A DNA stretch of 64,000 bases from Deinococcus hopiensis KR-140 (GCF_900176165.1 NZ_FWWU01000006.1:372001-436000), one strand, 5' to 3'; positions 17,304 through 29,746 are shown, numbered from the stretch's first letter. Program-made: numbers and translations. Notes: generated by a model from the letters alone, not told the origin.

Positions 17304-17575
17304 CCTCGCCTGTTTCAGACGACGTCCACTTGCCTTCGGGGAACGCCATCGCGGTGTACTGCGCAGTCCGGGACGGGGATGAGCATGGATGGAGCATCGC
17401 GGAGGCCTCGGGCGCACCGCTGGGGAGCGTTTACGCCTTGCTGACCCACCTGGAAGCGCAGGGCACGCTGGAAGGCAGGTGCGAAACGGCCGTTGACCTG
17501 CCCTTCCTGCCCACCCAGCCCGGCGCCTGTACGAAAGGGGGCGGGTGCAGGCCCGCCCCAATGGTCAATTTATAA
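17300..17575 (+). CDS. PadR-like helix-turn-helix protein, C-terminus frameshifted
   Basis: From ATG 17300 (GGGAGGCGG upstream): SGNAIAVYCAVRDGDEHGWS and SGAPLGSVYALLTHLEAQGT, the PadR-type winged-helix arrangement (hGxxI...GsVY..L..LE..G). The closing RRLYERGRVQARPNGQF motif, expected in frame, is found in a different frame near 17530, so the last 25 residues of the annotated ORF are probably out of frame. May be nonfunctional. Confidence 0.4.
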   Translation: MTSPVSDDVHLPSGNAIAVYCAVRDGDEHGWSIAEASGAPLGSVYALLTHLEAQGTLEGRCETAVDLPFLPTQPGACTKGGGCRPAPMVNL

Positions 17576-17637
17576 CGAAACTTTGTGTGTGGTGGATCAA
17601 ATCCATCGCATGGACTTGACCAGAGATCATGACATTG

Positions 17638-17811
17638 TTACTTGGCAGATGCCTTTCGAATGGCCTTCAACAGATCGCTGATTGCTTGGACCGTATGGAT
17701 CGAAGCCTTACGAACGTCTTCGTCCTTACTCAAGTGGGCCAGCTTGCCAGCAAACCGCCTGGCCAGTTCCAGTGCTGCCTCCAACCCCTTACCTTTTGCC
17801 GAGCGAGTCAT
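17638..17811 (-). CDS. Small helical unknown protein, 57 aa
   Basis: MTRSAKGKGLEAALELARRF, AGKLAHLSKDEDVRKASIHT, VQAISDLLKAIRKASAK. Highly helical, basic ends, plasmid-gene flavour but no family recognised. ATG 17811 is preferred to TTG 17841. It is divergent from the broken gene at 17857. Confidence 0.55.
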   Translation of the reverse strand: MTRSAKGKGLEAALELARRFAGKLAHLSKDEDVRKASIHTVQAISDLLKAIRKASAK

Positions 17812-17856
17812 GTACCTATTCTCGCAAGAGCACAGTTCCAACAGAGAGGCAACACA

Positions 17857-18200
17857 TGAACGCCATGCCTACCTCTCAGGGTAATACTTTAGCCCCCGAG
17901 GAACGCGCTGACCTCGCCCAGTTAGAGGGCTGCATTCGTTCCGGCTGGCAAGGGGTCGTGGCCGTTGGGAGTCCCTGCTGACCATCCGAGAGCGCCGCCT
18001 GTACCGCGCCGAGCACAAGACCTTCGGCGATTACTGCGAGGCCGTGTGGGGCTGGTCTCGGCAACGTGCCCAGCAACTGATCGGCGCGGCGCCAACCACG
18101 CAGCTGCTGACAACCGTTGGTTGACAACCCGAGAACGAACGGCAGGCCCGCGAGCTGCGCGAGGCGGCGAAGACCATTGAAGACCCGTTGCATAGTAGAA
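17857..18200 (+). pseudogene. Plasmid/phage-type unknown protein, broken
   Basis: Begins MNAMPTSQGNTLAPEERADL. A one-base loss in a G run near 17970 moves it to another frame: SLLTIRERRLYRAEHKTFGD and YCEAVWGWSRQRAQQLIGAA, then an in-frame TGA (18122-18124) before PENERQARELREAAKTIED. The block with WGWSRQRAQQLIGA is typical of Deinococcus plasmid proteins with a helix-turn-helix-like segment. Its likely distal part, AALTLAVQMLGEQAEGPLRV, reappears at about 18592-18680 beyond a transposase fragment, so it was split by an IS. Confidence 0.6.
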
Positions 18201-18221
18201 GGGAGAGGGGAAAAATAGAGT

Positions 18222-18540
18222 GATGTTGCGCGTCGAGCGACTGAGCCAGCGGCCCCGTTCCTTTGAATCTTTGTGTGGGTTGAGCCCAAGTGCGTTTCAG
18301 GAGCTGGCGACCCACCTGGAACCCCTCTGGGAGAGAGCCCATCGCCGGTCCCTCCTACGGGAGGGACGGCAACGCCGGATTGGAGCAGGGCGACAGTTCA
18401 AGCTCGATGTTCCTCACCGATTGCTGCTGACCCTGGTCTACCTCCGCCATTCCCTTCCGATGCATCTGTTGGGTGTGCTGTTCGAGATGGATGCTGCGGG
18501 TACGAGGCCCACAACTGCATGGCGAGCCTCCTGCGAGAGG
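18222..18540 (+). pseudogene. Transposase N-terminal fragment (IS5-type, DDE)
   Basis: MLRVERLSQRPRSFESLCGL, SPSAFQELATHLEPLWERA and PHRLLLTLVYLRHSLPMHLL match the helix-turn-helix leader of IS5-related DDE transposases. Coherence ends near 18490 and the whole catalytic domain is absent. It is embedded in the broken gene that starts at 17857. Confidence 0.65.
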
Positions 18541-18579
18541 ATGGGCAACTGACACCAGCACCAGGAACGCGCTACACGC

Positions 18580-18848
18580 GATGCCGCCGCTGCGCTGACG
18601 CTGGCGGTGCAGATGCTGGGCGAACAGGCAGAAGGACCGCTCCGCGTGATACAAGAGGGGGTGCAGCGATTGACCATCACGGCTTGCTGGTTTGGAACAA
18701 AGATCTCACCGTTTTTGTAGAGTCCGAAAAGAGTCGCAGTACCTTAAGCAAAGGAGAGATACTTCTGTACCCGGTGACAATTACGCCAGAATATGAGCGT
18801 TATGGTCTAGGCATTCATACCAGTCCAGGGAAGCTGGTCCCCGCTTAA
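18580..18848 (+). pseudogene. Mixed coding remnants
   Basis: 18592-18680 carries AALTLAVQMLGEQAEGPLRV, probably the distal part of the gene at 17857. The following 18680-18848 encodes LLVWNKDLTVFVESEKSRST and YPVTITPEYERYGLGIHTSP in AT-richer sequence with no family match. Confidence 0.35.
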
Positions 18849-18865
18849 AGAGCGGGGGTTTTTCT
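18838..18865 (+). terminator. Rho-independent terminator
   Basis: CCCCGC TTAAAGA GCGGGG stem followed by GTTTTTCTT. It overlaps the end of the preceding reading frame. Confidence 0.7.
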
Positions 18866-18951
18866 TGTGGCGTCAGTTTCTTGTAAGGAAGCTCTGATTG
18901 CGTTGCGGAGGTCCTCATCGTCATATCCCAGCCGAGTGAAACTGGAATACC

Positions 18952-18977
18952 GCCCTGCTGAAAGGTAGGGCTTTTTC
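18952..18977 (+). terminator. Rho-independent terminator
   Basis: GCCCT / AGGGC stem around GCTGAAAGGT, followed by TTTTTCG. A second terminator 90 bp after the one at 18838. Confidence 0.5.
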
Positions 18978-18999
18978 GTTGCTCGTCAGGAGGAGAGGT

Positions 19000-19233
19000 T
19001 CAGTGCCGCCGTTTCAAGCGACTAAAGGCGAGGAGGGCAGCGTGCACCACTTCTTCCTGAAATGCATTCACCCTGAGGCAAAGCTCCGAGGTGATGTCTT
19101 CGCCATCGAGGTGCACATGCCAGAAGTGTTCTTTGCTGCCAGCTGGACAATCCTCGCGCTGGGTGGTGGTCTTTGAAATTCGGAGCTGGTGTTTGCCTGG
19201 CTTCTGATTGAGGACAACCAAGGGCTGGGGCAC
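19000..19233 (-). CDS. Small unknown protein, 77 aa
   Basis: From GTG 19233: MPQPLVVLNQKPGKHQLRIS, CPAGSKEHFWHVHLDGEDIT, AFQEEVVHAALLAFSRLKRR. A beta-rich start and one long C-terminal helix; no family recognised. TAAAGT ends 6 nt before the GTG, supporting a leaderless GTG start. An overlapping plus-strand frame (18979-19176) has no comparable support. Confidence 0.5.
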   Translation of the reverse strand: MPQPLVVLNQKPGKHQLRISKTTTQREDCPAGSKEHFWHVHLDGEDITSELCLRVNAFQEEVVHAALLAFSRLKRRH

Positions 19234-19531
19234 GGGTCCACTTTAGTCCACACCTGCGCTGCTGTCCTTGAAAAACAGTACAGGGATTGGACGTGACTTG
19301 CTCTGTCGAAGAAAGCCAGCAAGCGAGCTCGTCGCCGTGGCCTCCAACGGCATCTCCCGGATGTGCGCGGGGCGTACTTCATGGCTCAGGAACGGCGTGG
19401 CCGAGAGAAGACCACGCCGCGAACGTTCGAGCGTCAGTGTGTTCAGGAACCGTTCTACCTGGGCGGGCTGGGGTGAGCGCCGGTGCTGCGGGGGGTGAGC
19501 CTCGAGCCCAGGGATGAAGCCAGGACGGTGA
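19234..19531. other. Region without a gene
   Basis: Only short, mutually incompatible frame fragments are seen on both strands. No motif is recognised. Confidence 0.4.
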
Positions 19532-19717
19532 TCAAAACAGTCCTTTATCCCAAAATTCAGCAGCCATAAGAAGCATGGCTTTAGGAGCCACGCCAATACT
19601 CCCGGCAACGTCCGTCACGTCTTTGCCAACGGCAAAGACGTGGTACTCACCGTACTCGTCTTCAAAAATCTCCAAATTCCCGTTGGGGTGATCCGGCATG
19701 TGCGCTACACGTTCCAC
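19532..19717 (-). CDS. Small acidic unknown protein, 61 aa
   Basis: MERVAHMPDHPNGNLEIFED, EYGEYHVFAVGKDVTDVAGS, IGVAPKAMLLMAAEFWDKGL. TAGGGT (19723-19728 on the plus strand as ACCCTA) lies exactly 6 nt before GTG 19717, so GTG rather than the inner ATG is the likely leaderless start. No family recognised. Confidence 0.6.
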   Translation of the reverse strand: MERVAHMPDHPNGNLEIFEDEYGEYHVFAVGKDVTDVAGSIGVAPKAMLLMAAEFWDKGLF

Positions 19718-19753
19718 GTTTCCACCCTACACCTGAGGAGGTAACTGCACCTA

Positions 19754-19900
19754 TGCAAAGCGACACACCCACAACTGCCGAGGGGCTGGGTGCGGCCCTC
19801 TCCGGCAAGGACCGGGTGCTGACCGATGCCTACCTCGCTAAAGTGCGTCTAAAAAACGTGCTGGAACGGGTTTTACTTATCCACAGGATGGAGGGATGAT
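19754..19900 (+). pseudogene. 5' end of an unknown gene, truncated by IS debris
   Basis: AGGAGG lies well upstream of the ATG. MQSDTPTTAEGLGAALSGKD and RVLTDAYLAK read like an intact N-terminus, but from about 19842 the sequence becomes AT-richer IS-like DNA (GTCTAAAAAACGTG) and the frame closes at 19900. Similar GTCTAAAACGTG sequence lies at the other side of the IS debris near 20323. Confidence 0.45.
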
Positions 19901-19934
19901 AGGGCGGAGGTGGTGCGCGCATGACACGGGCGTC

Positions 19935-20180
19935 CCCCCAAACAATCTCACCGATGCCGGGTGGAACGTCCTCCAGCCACTGACCTCTCCTGAAGCTGTT
20001 GTGGGCCGATGCCACAAGTGGTCTTTGCAGAAATTCTGGACAGCATCTTCTCTGTCCTACACGCAGGACGTCGCCTGGCGGGGTACGGCCTCATAATCTC
20101 TCCCCCTGGCAAACAATCGACCACGCGCACAGGATAAGGAGGCGGCAAGGCGTGTGGGAAGCGTTGCAGACCAAATTATT
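19935..20180 (+). pseudogene. Fragment of an IS5-type transposase N-terminus
   Basis: NNLTDAGWNVLQPLTSPEAV, VGRCHKWSLQKF, then in other frames HAGRRLAGYGL, SPWQTIDHAHRIRRRQGVWE and ALQTKLL. This is the N-terminal domain (LTD.qW..L.P...F/Y..WR..GvWe.L) of IS5-type transposases, broken by frameshifts and lacking the catalytic half. Confidence 0.6.
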
Positions 20181-20302
20181 GGTACTCCGTTGACTGGCGG
20201 GAATCTGATGGATGGCGCCCGTATTTCTGGGGTCAGGGCGGTACGGAAAGAGTGGGAATCCACCGTGTTTTTTGCCAGCAGTTTCAGACCCAACGGAGTA
20301 CC
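20181..20302. repeat. MITE-like 122-bp element
   Basis: Perfect 12-bp terminal inverted repeats GGTACTCCGTTG and CAACGGAGTACC bound a 122-bp segment without coding capacity. Its last 42 bp (GTGTTTTTTGCCAGCAG and TTTCAGACCCAACGGAGTACC) recur with few changes at 40587-40628. Confidence 0.5.
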
Positions 20303-20313
20303 ATGGTACAGGA

Positions 20314-21356
20314 TTAAGATGAGTCTAAAACGTGTTTAATCCAGGGAAAGAGGGTCAACGACTTTACTTCCTGAGGGCAATTTCTAAGTCTTTCACATTC
20401 TCTTACGATCAGATCTTCGACTTCTTGAATATTTCGAATTATTTTGTTCACCAATGGTGCTTTCAATTTCTTGACCATAGGTTCTGCTGCCGGAAGTTCA
20501 GGTGTATAGGTGGGGAATGGGAGTAGGAAGATGTTGGGAGGAATGCTGAGTTTCTTACTCATGTGCCACCCCGCTTGGTCGAGTAGAAACACAATAAGCT
20601 GTCGACCCTCAGGGTCGACAGCCCGACTGAACTTTCTCAGAGCGATCTCCATTAGTGGGATGTTGCCCGTGGGAAAGATCGGGAATTCACTTTGGCCCGT
20701 CTGAGGTTCGACGAAAATGTAGGTGTAGAGCCATTGATAACGCCGGCGTTGAGCAATCACAGGCCGTTGATCCCGAAGCGCCCAGAGGCGCTTCAACACT
20801 GGCTTAAGGTCAAAACTTCCTTCGTCCTAGATCTAAGGGCGAACTTGCTTTTCGGGGTAGGCGGCCTGAGCAAAGCTCAGCGCCGCCTCGACTTTTTTAT
20901 AAATGCCCCCTGTTCTTTGGGAGAAGCCGCCTCCTTATGAGTCGGTCGAGGAACCTGAATAGTAAAGCCAAGCCTTTTCAAGTAGCCCTAAGCACAGGCC
21001 TCAGTCACTTCAATCCCAAAATGCTCCTGGATATGTATCTTGACTTTTTGCTGGTCCAGAGATCACCTGTTTCAGGTTCCCTCTCGAGAGTCTGAAATAA
21101 TGCCTCTTGCTGGTCTGGGTTTAGAGCCGGATCGGACTTATTAAACTGACGCTTATCCAGAAGGGCCTGTTCGCCGTTGGCATTGTAGGCAGCAATAAAC
21201 GTACTGATCGTCGTACGTGAGAAACCGGTAGCATCAATGACCTCTGGAATTGACTTTCCTTTGCTTTTAAGCCAGATGATCTGCCAACGGGAGTGCTCAA
21301 TAGGACGTTTGGCTTGACGATACGCAACTTCAAGTTCTTCAAATGTATGGTGCGGA
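20314..21356 (-). pseudogene. IS630-family transposase, multiply disrupted
   Basis: N-terminal helix-turn-helix part FEELEVAYRQAKRPIEHSRW and IPEVIDATGFSRTTISTFIA, then GYLKRLGFTIQVPRPTHKEA. The catalytic part is VLKRLWALRDQRPVIAQRRR, FLLDQAGWHMSKKL (Asp) and LPAAEPMVKKLKAPL (Glu). At least one frameshift and several stops separate the halves (around 20990, 20860 and 20825), so it is dead. The family is clear from the DDE order and spacing. Confidence 0.75.
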
Positions 21357-21395
21357 ATTAGGACAGCAGCTCTTATACTTAAAATTCATTAGATT

Positions 21396-22274
21396 TCTTG
21401 CGAAAGTGGTGGGCGAAGCTGGCAGGGTGGAGCGAGACCGTCTGACACGCACACTGAAGATGAATCGCAAGCAGTTTCGTCGACGCACCGGGGTCTACCC
21501 GGAGACCTTTGCCGAGATGGAAGAGGTGCTGATGCGACGCGAAGGACGGAAGAAGAAGTCTGGGCGCCCAGCCGCACTCAGCGTGGCGGAACAATTGCTC
21601 AGTCACGCTGGAATTCTGGCGCGAGCAGCGTACCTTCGCGCACCTGGGTGACGACTGGGGCGTGCATGAGCATGGCGTGCACCGCACGGTGGAACGCGTG
21701 GAAGCGGCTCTGATCGCCAGTGCACGGTTCCAGATGCCCAAGAAACGCGTGTTTCAGGGAGCGCAACTCGTGCACAGCATCGTTGCGGTCGATGCAGCTG
21801 AAGTGCCCTGTGAACGGCCCAAAAAAAGCAGCGCGCTTGGTACAGCGGGAAGAAAAAGTGCCACACCCTGAAATTTCAGCTGCTCATCTGCACCGTGAAG
21901 CGCATCTTCAGCACCGCCACGAGCGCTAGAGCAGTTCATGACCTGAAGCTGTTCCGTTTGTCCGGCGTCCGTTTCCCTCACCAAACGGCGTTGATTGGAG
22001 ATGCTGGGTACCAAGGCTTGTGGAGAAGCCATCAGCACGCCATCACCACGCACAAGGCGACGCTCGCGTCGCCTCTGTCCGCTGAGCAGCGCCAGGAGAA
22101 CCGTGTGCTGGCCTACACCCGGCAGGGTACCCTACGTGTGATCCGCCACATGAAGATCTTCCACGTGTTGAAGGGCGTGTACCGACATCGGCGGCGTCGG
22201 TTCGCGCTCCGATTTCAGCTCATCGCGGCGCTGTGTAACCTCACACAAGCCTGTCCATCATGACTTTCGCAAGA
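21396..22274 (+). mobile_element. IS5-like element with 12-bp inverted repeats, transposase frameshifted
   Basis: Perfect terminal inverted repeats TCTTGCGAAAGT (21396-21407) and ACTTTCGCAAGA (22263-22274) bound an 879-bp element. The transposase runs LKMNRKQFRRRTGVYPETFA, then EFWREQRTFAHLGDDWGVHE, VDAAEVPCERPKK, CHTLKFQLLICTVKRIFSTA, and ends VIRHMKIFHVLKGVYRHRRR and LIAALCNLTQACP. Single-base indels at about 21600 and 21825 (an A run) break the frame. The element lies between an IS630 relic and a 5'-truncated IS5-type gene. No target duplication is obvious. Confidence 0.75.
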
Positions 22275-22280
22275 GGCCTA

Positions 22281-22910
22281 TTTTAGCACCGTATTACGTG
22301 AGTTGGTCCGAGCGCGAGAAGGACGTCCTGAGACACCAAGTGCTGGAATGATTGACAGCCAATCAGTCAAAACGACAGAGGCAGGTGGGCCGCGCGGGTA
22401 CGACGGCGATCAGAAGGTCAGTGGACGGAAGCGTCATCTGCTCGTGGATACGCCCTGCCTCGTCATGGCGATCAAAGTGCATGAAGCGGACGTCCTTCCC
22501 CCGCGCGGGCGCGGTCCTCCTCCTGCGAGGGGGCGCCGAATGTTTTTCCCCGAATGAAGCACCTGTGGGCGGATGCGGGATACACCGGAAAATTGGCAGG
22601 AGAACAGGGAACGTTTCTCGGCTGGACGCTGGAGATCGTGAAGCATCCCTGGTCAGGCCGGCAAAGCACCTGGGCACCAAAAGACGCACCTCCACGACAC
22701 GTGGAGGTGCATACGGGATTTGTGGTGTTAAAACGGCGCCGGGTCGTGGAGCGGACCTTTGCCTGGCCCTGGAAATCCAGGCGCATGGCCAGGGACGACG
22801 AAGCTCTGCTGGAGACAGCGGAGAACCTTGTCTATAAGGTGCTAATCCGCTTGATGGTCCGCCGCTTGGCAAAGGTCCACCCTGACCTTCTTCAGACGCA
22901 CTTTATTTGA
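22281..22910 (+). pseudogene. IS5-type transposase, 5' part missing
   Basis: AGMIDSQSVKTTEAGGPRGY and DQKVSGRKRHLLVDT (first Asp region), then in the next frame MKHLWADAGYTGKLAGEQGT (second Asp) and FVVLKRRRVVERTFAW (catalytic Glu). The N-terminal third is absent, replaced by the adjacent IS5-like element, and a frameshift occurs near 22520. Confidence 0.75.
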
Positions 22911-23197
22911 GGGGGCAATGACTTCATGCGCTGACCTAGGCATGCGTCCAGCAAAAGTTGGACTGTCTCGTCGCCTGAGTACAGATGCAGAGACACCTAC
23001 CACGGGGGTTTGGGAGGGCAGCGAGTCCGGGGTCCAGGGCATAGAGGGTGTGCGCCAGAAAGAGCCGCCGCTGAAGAAGGCGGGGTGAACCTTTGGGGGA
23101 GAGGAGAAGTCCAGGCTCAATCGACTCAAACCTCACGCTGACCCCCAAAACTAGCCCCCGATGACAAGATAGGTACGCACGGGAGATAAGGTGCCCC
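22911..23197. other. Region without a gene
   Basis: No convincing frame on either strand. GCCGCCGCTGAAGAAGGCGG near 23073 can fold as a small hairpin. The last 15 bp hold the TAAGGT box of the next gene. Confidence 0.4.
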
Positions 23198-23401
23198 ATG
23201 GCCGGAATTCGCATCACCACCAAAGATGGCAAGACACACGAGCACCTCAATATGCCTCTGGCCGAAGCGCAACGCCTCCAGGAGGTCTGGAGGGAGGGGC
23301 CCGACAAGGTTCTCCTCGTTCGCAGCCCTGGTGAGGAGGAGACAGTACGGCAAAGCCTCATCACGCGAACCCAGGTTGCAACCTTCGAACTCCTTCCTTA
23401 G
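23198..23401 (+). CDS. Small unknown protein, 67 aa
   Basis: MAGIRITTKDGKTHEHLNMP, LAEAQRLQEVWREGPDKVLL, VRSPGEEETVRQSLITRTQV. Likely a small alpha/beta fold with a closing strand ATFELLP; no family recognised. TAAGGT ends 5 nt before the ATG with no Shine-Dalgarno. A GC-rich hairpin follows at 23417. Confidence 0.65.
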   Translation: MAGIRITTKDGKTHEHLNMPLAEAQRLQEVWREGPDKVLLVRSPGEEETVRQSLITRTQVATFELLP

Positions 23402-23416
23402 CCCCCCAGCAAAAGA

Positions 23417-23435
23417 CCCCGCCCAGAAGGCGGGG
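23417..23435 (+). terminator. Weak terminator hairpin
   Basis: CCCCGCC CAGAA GGCGGGG seven-base stem, 16 nt after the stop of the 67-aa gene. The downstream TGCATCATT is a poor T-tract. Confidence 0.4.
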
Positions 23436-23439
23436 TGCA

Positions 23440-23870
23440 TCATTGAGGAGGACAGGACCTGTGCGCGCACGACTTCCAGTACGTCAGCGAGCTCAATGCA
23501 CTGGCCCGTGCTGTTCGCTGCGCAAGAGCCTGCATGGGCTTGCTCAAAGCCACCTGGAAAAGGGCAGGATCACCAGGTGAAAGAATCAAAGGGCAACGCT
23601 GGAGGCATACATTGATTGGGGCTCAATGGCGCTCCAGCGCCCCTTCATCCACTTCGGACCTTCCATAGGAACAGTGATCCGCACGCCCTCCCCTGGCGCG
23701 TCACACAGGGCAGTCCAGCCTCATATGTCATGCACTCTAAAATGAATTTAAAGTATTAGAGTTGCTGCCCCTGATGGCTTGACAAATTTTATGAGGATAA
23801 GCGGAAAACAAGCGTCCAGCCGACTTCAAGCGTGACGAGGGGGGTAGGCTGAGGACGTTTTCGAACGCCC
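23440..23870. other. Region without a gene
   Basis: A plus-strand stretch 23457-23600 (CAHDFQYVSELNALARAVRC) may be a short coding relic without a start. The rest, including the AT-rich 23725-23790, holds nothing recognisable. Confidence 0.4.
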
Positions 23871-23876
23871 AGCGGT

Positions 23877-24983
<1,107 letters not shown>

Positions 24984-25255
24984 AAGCAGAAAGTGCCCCC
25001 TACTGGGGACGCTTTCTCATACTTTTTGTCAGTCCCTCAGATCTGCTCGCTCAATCTGGAATAAAGCACGGGACAAGGGTACTACATGAATTGACTTGGA
25101 CAGTAGGAATTACCAATACGAGGGACAACAAAACCTTCTCTCTTGTAGTGGGGGGGTGTCGTTGAAGCTCAGATCTAAAGGGACGTTAGGGAAAACACCT
25201 CCAGTTCTTGCCCTCGTACATGGAAAAACAGGTTGAATTCGGATTGAGGTGCAAG

Positions 25256-25483
25256 ATGAGCAAATCACGACCTGAGCAGAACGACACCCCCGAAACAGAT
25301 CACGGACATTCGGACAACATGACCAAGCACGGCGAGTGGACGCCTGAGGTGTCGGAGGCAGTCAACCGCGAACTTCGGGAAATGGCGAATGACACTGACA
25401 TTTCGCCTTCAGACGCAGCGACAGAAAAGGTGGACAAGAGCGAGTTGAGCCTTCCGCAGGAACGTCGCCCCATTGACCACTGA
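25256..25483 (+). CDS. Acidic small unknown protein, 75 aa
   Basis: MSKSRPEQNDTPETDHGHSD, MTKHGEWTPEVSEAVNRELR, EMANDTDISPSDAATEKVDK. Strongly hydrophilic and probably disordered apart from one central helix. GAGGTG precedes the ATG at 25256; ATG 25220 is an in-frame alternative. No family recognised. The stop is immediately followed by repeat A copy 6. Confidence 0.5.
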   Translation: MSKSRPEQNDTPETDHGHSDNMTKHGEWTPEVSEAVNRELREMANDTDISPSDAATEKVDKSELSLPQERRPIDH

Positions 25484-25484
25484 T

Positions 25485-25616
25485 ACAGTTTCCGGATCAC
25501 CAGTTCCATCCCCTCCTCTTCGCTTCGTTGATTCCACGCCTTTGTGTCACCGTTTTTCCTGCTCGCTCCGCTCGGGTCAATCCGTTATGAAATAACCGGG
25601 TGACCCAAATCCTTAT
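25485..25616 (+). repeat. Repeat family A, copy 6
   Basis: Starts ACAGTTTCCGGATCACCAG, contains CTTCGTTGATTCCACGCCTT and GTGTCACCGTTTTTCCTGC, then GCTCCGCTCGGGTCAATCCG, and ends CCCAAATCCTTAT. It lacks the GCAGCGTTGCACG core. Its end overlaps the former C-terminus of the gene split by IS21. Confidence 0.8.
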
Positions 25617-25743
25617 GAGAACGTCTTGCGGCCGGAAAAAGCCCCTGTTGAAGAAGGCGCGGGTGAACTGCTGGGCGAGAGTGTCAATGGCGCAGTAAAA
25701 GTGATCACTTCCGGCGGAATAATTTTGACCACTCCCCCTGTGT

Positions 25744-27846
<2,103 letters not shown>

Positions 27847-27913
27847 TAGACCTCCGATTCGCGATGAATCGTAGGCCGGAGAGGTCTCCTTCCTCGGAGT
27901 GGTCAAATTTGTC

Positions 27914-27949
<36 letters not shown>

Positions 27950-28214
27950 AGAGAAGGGAGATGAGTAAAATTCTGCTCTATAATCCACGATCCTCCGCGC
28001 CAACTCTTCGATGATGTCAGCAAGAGGATAGCTGGAACGGCCTGCAATCTCTTTAGCCAAGACGGCCAGGACGTGTATGGCCTGTAGGAGATCACCGAAA
28101 GCACAAGGATGGCCCGGTTTTGAAGCTGGGGAGGAACAGCGGCGCGCCCGTCAGAGGGTGTTCAAAAGCTCCAGCCATAGCCACTGGGGTTCCCCCGATT
28201 CTGCACACTTGTGG

Positions 28215-29052
28215 TTAAGCCACTAAAGCTTGCCGGTCAGCTTCCTCTGGCATCGAGTACCCCAGAGTCGAGTGCAGCCTCTTTCGGTTGTAATAGACCT
28301 CGATGTACTCGAAGATTGCCCGCCTGACCTGTTCACGGGTTTCGTAGACCTGATCATCAACCAATTCACGCTTCAGGGTCTCAAAAAAGCTTTCTGAGAC
28401 AGCATTATCCCAGCATTCCCCCTTGCGACTCATACTGCAGATCATGCCCCGCTGAATCAGCGGGGTCTGGAACACACCGCTGGTGTACTGACTCCCCTGG
28501 TCACTGTGATGCAGCAACCCCGCAGCGGGGTTGCGCCTGTCGACGTGAAGTGCCCGGAGAGGCAGCTCGGCGGGCATGGTGGCCTCCATCGCCCAGCCCA
28601 CGACACCGCGAGCATACAGGTCCAATGTCACCGCGAGGTAGAGCCAGCCTTCTTTCGTCGGGATGTAGCTCAGGTCCGACGACCACACCTCATTGAGGTT
28701 TTCTGGGCTGAATTCGCGTGCTCACAGATTCTCCGCGGCCCCCTGCCGAGAGTCACAGACGGTGGTCCTGGTCAGGCGCCTGCGAGTCCTGCCGATCAGA
28801 CCCTGAGGGCGCATCAGGCGAGAAACGTGTTTCTCGCTACACGTGGTGCCCTCTCGGTGAAGGGTGGCATGAATCCGCACCGTACCGTACTTGATACACC
28901 GCTTGTATTCGTAAGCTCAGCACGGCGTCCAGGACGCTGCGCAGGGAAGGCGGCCTTCTTCGCCAGGTGTGAAAGTCACTCACCGTAACGTCCAACACGC
29001 GGCACATCGTGTCCAGACGAAACTCGCTGAGATGTCGGTCGATGAGCACGAA
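28215..29052 (-). pseudogene. IS3 orfB (rve integrase), frameshifted and with a stop
   Basis: The N-terminal piece reads LIDRHLSEFRLDTMCRVLDV and VSDFHTWRRRPPS. A frame change near 28890 leads to EKHVSRLMRPQGLIGRTRRR, then an in-frame TGA at 28721-28723. After that the catalytic part is intact: WSSDLSYIPTKEGWLY (Asp), LLHHSDQGSQYTS (Asp), SESFFETLKREL (Glu). Nonfunctional as a single product. Confidence 0.8.
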
Positions 29053-29054
29053 TC

Positions 29055-29354
29055 TCAGCGACTTTGCTTGGCGAAGAAGGCCGTGGCTTTTTTTAGAATT
29101 TCCCGTTCCTCACGCAGAATTTCACTCTCTTTGTGGGGTCTGCAGATCTCTTCTTGTTCAGGCGTGAGAATCTGACGTCCGAGTCCGGGAAAGGCGGCGT
29201 CGCCTTGCTGGTGAGTTTCGCGGATCCAGCGCTGCAAGGTGGAGATTCCAATGCCCAGGTCTCGAGCGGCTTGGGTGACCGGCATTTCTGGTCGCTGGGT
29301 GAGGTGGACGGATTCTCGCTTCAAGTCGGTCGTGAAGGTTCTGCGCAGGGTCAT
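29055..29354 (-). CDS. IS3 orfA, helix-turn-helix transposase subunit
   Basis: 99 aa. MTLRRTFTTDLKRESVHLTQ, TQAARDLGIGISTLQRWIRE is the HTH, followed by a leucine-zipper-like coil ESEILREEREILKKATAFFA that normally leads into the frameshift site to orfB. Start ATG 29354 is preferred to 29372. Frame intact, but the partner orfB is dead. Confidence 0.85.
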   Translation of the reverse strand: MTLRRTFTTDLKRESVHLTQRPEMPVTQAARDLGIGISTLQRWIRETHQQGDAAFPGLGRQILTPEQEEICRPHKESEILREEREILKKATAFFAKQSR

Positions 29355-29455
29355 GGTCGTGCCTCCTATCATCGAGGCTTAACTCCACCTGCGCAAAATC
29401 GACTGAACTCCACGTACCCATAGAGGTCCATGAGGTCGACTTCCTCGTCAAGCGT

Positions 29456-29746
29456 TCAAATGTCCTCGTCGTGTCCGTCCAGCTCTATCAGTACACGTTG
29501 AAGGAATTGAACATTTCCGCCCAGCCGGGCATTGAAGTCCTTCAGCAGCGCCGTCATCTGCTCGCGCTTCTCCATCGCTTCTTGACTGAATTCTCGACTG
29601 CGTTGGAGCGACTGAAACTGTTCTGTACTGGTGGTGTCGACCACCTGATTAATGGGGTGTTGTTTAAGTCGCTCCATTAATTCCTCGAACTCGTTGGTCA
29701 AGCGCTCCTGTTCTCTCAGCAACTCTGTCAGCTCCTGGATCTTCAT
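29456..29746 (-). CDS. Coiled-coil small unknown protein, 96 aa
   Basis: MKIQELTELLREQERLTNEF, EELMERLKQHPINQVVDTTS, SREFSQEAMEKREQMTALLK, DFNARLGGNVQFLQRVLIEL. Two long helices with heptad Leu/Ile, separated by a short linker; acidic C-terminus DGHDEDI. No family recognised. TAAACT ends 8 nt before the ATG, a leaderless-type start. Located right beside the IS3 right end. Confidence 0.65.
   Translation of the reverse strand: MKIQELTELLREQERLTNEFEELMERLKQHPINQVVDTTSTEQFQSLQRSREFSQEAMEKREQMTALLKDFNARLGGNVQFLQRVLIELDGHDEDI

Larger units (their letters stand above)
28185..29412 (-). mobile_element. IS3-family element with dead orfB
   Basis: Imperfect terminal inverted repeats: TGGGGTTCCCCCGATTCTGC on the left and, read inward from the right, TGGAGTTCAGTCGATTTTGC. 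Encodes orfA and a disrupted orfB. Size 1228 bp, within the IS3 range. The flanks (GCCAC, CGTAC) do not show a clear target duplication. Confidence 0.75.
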
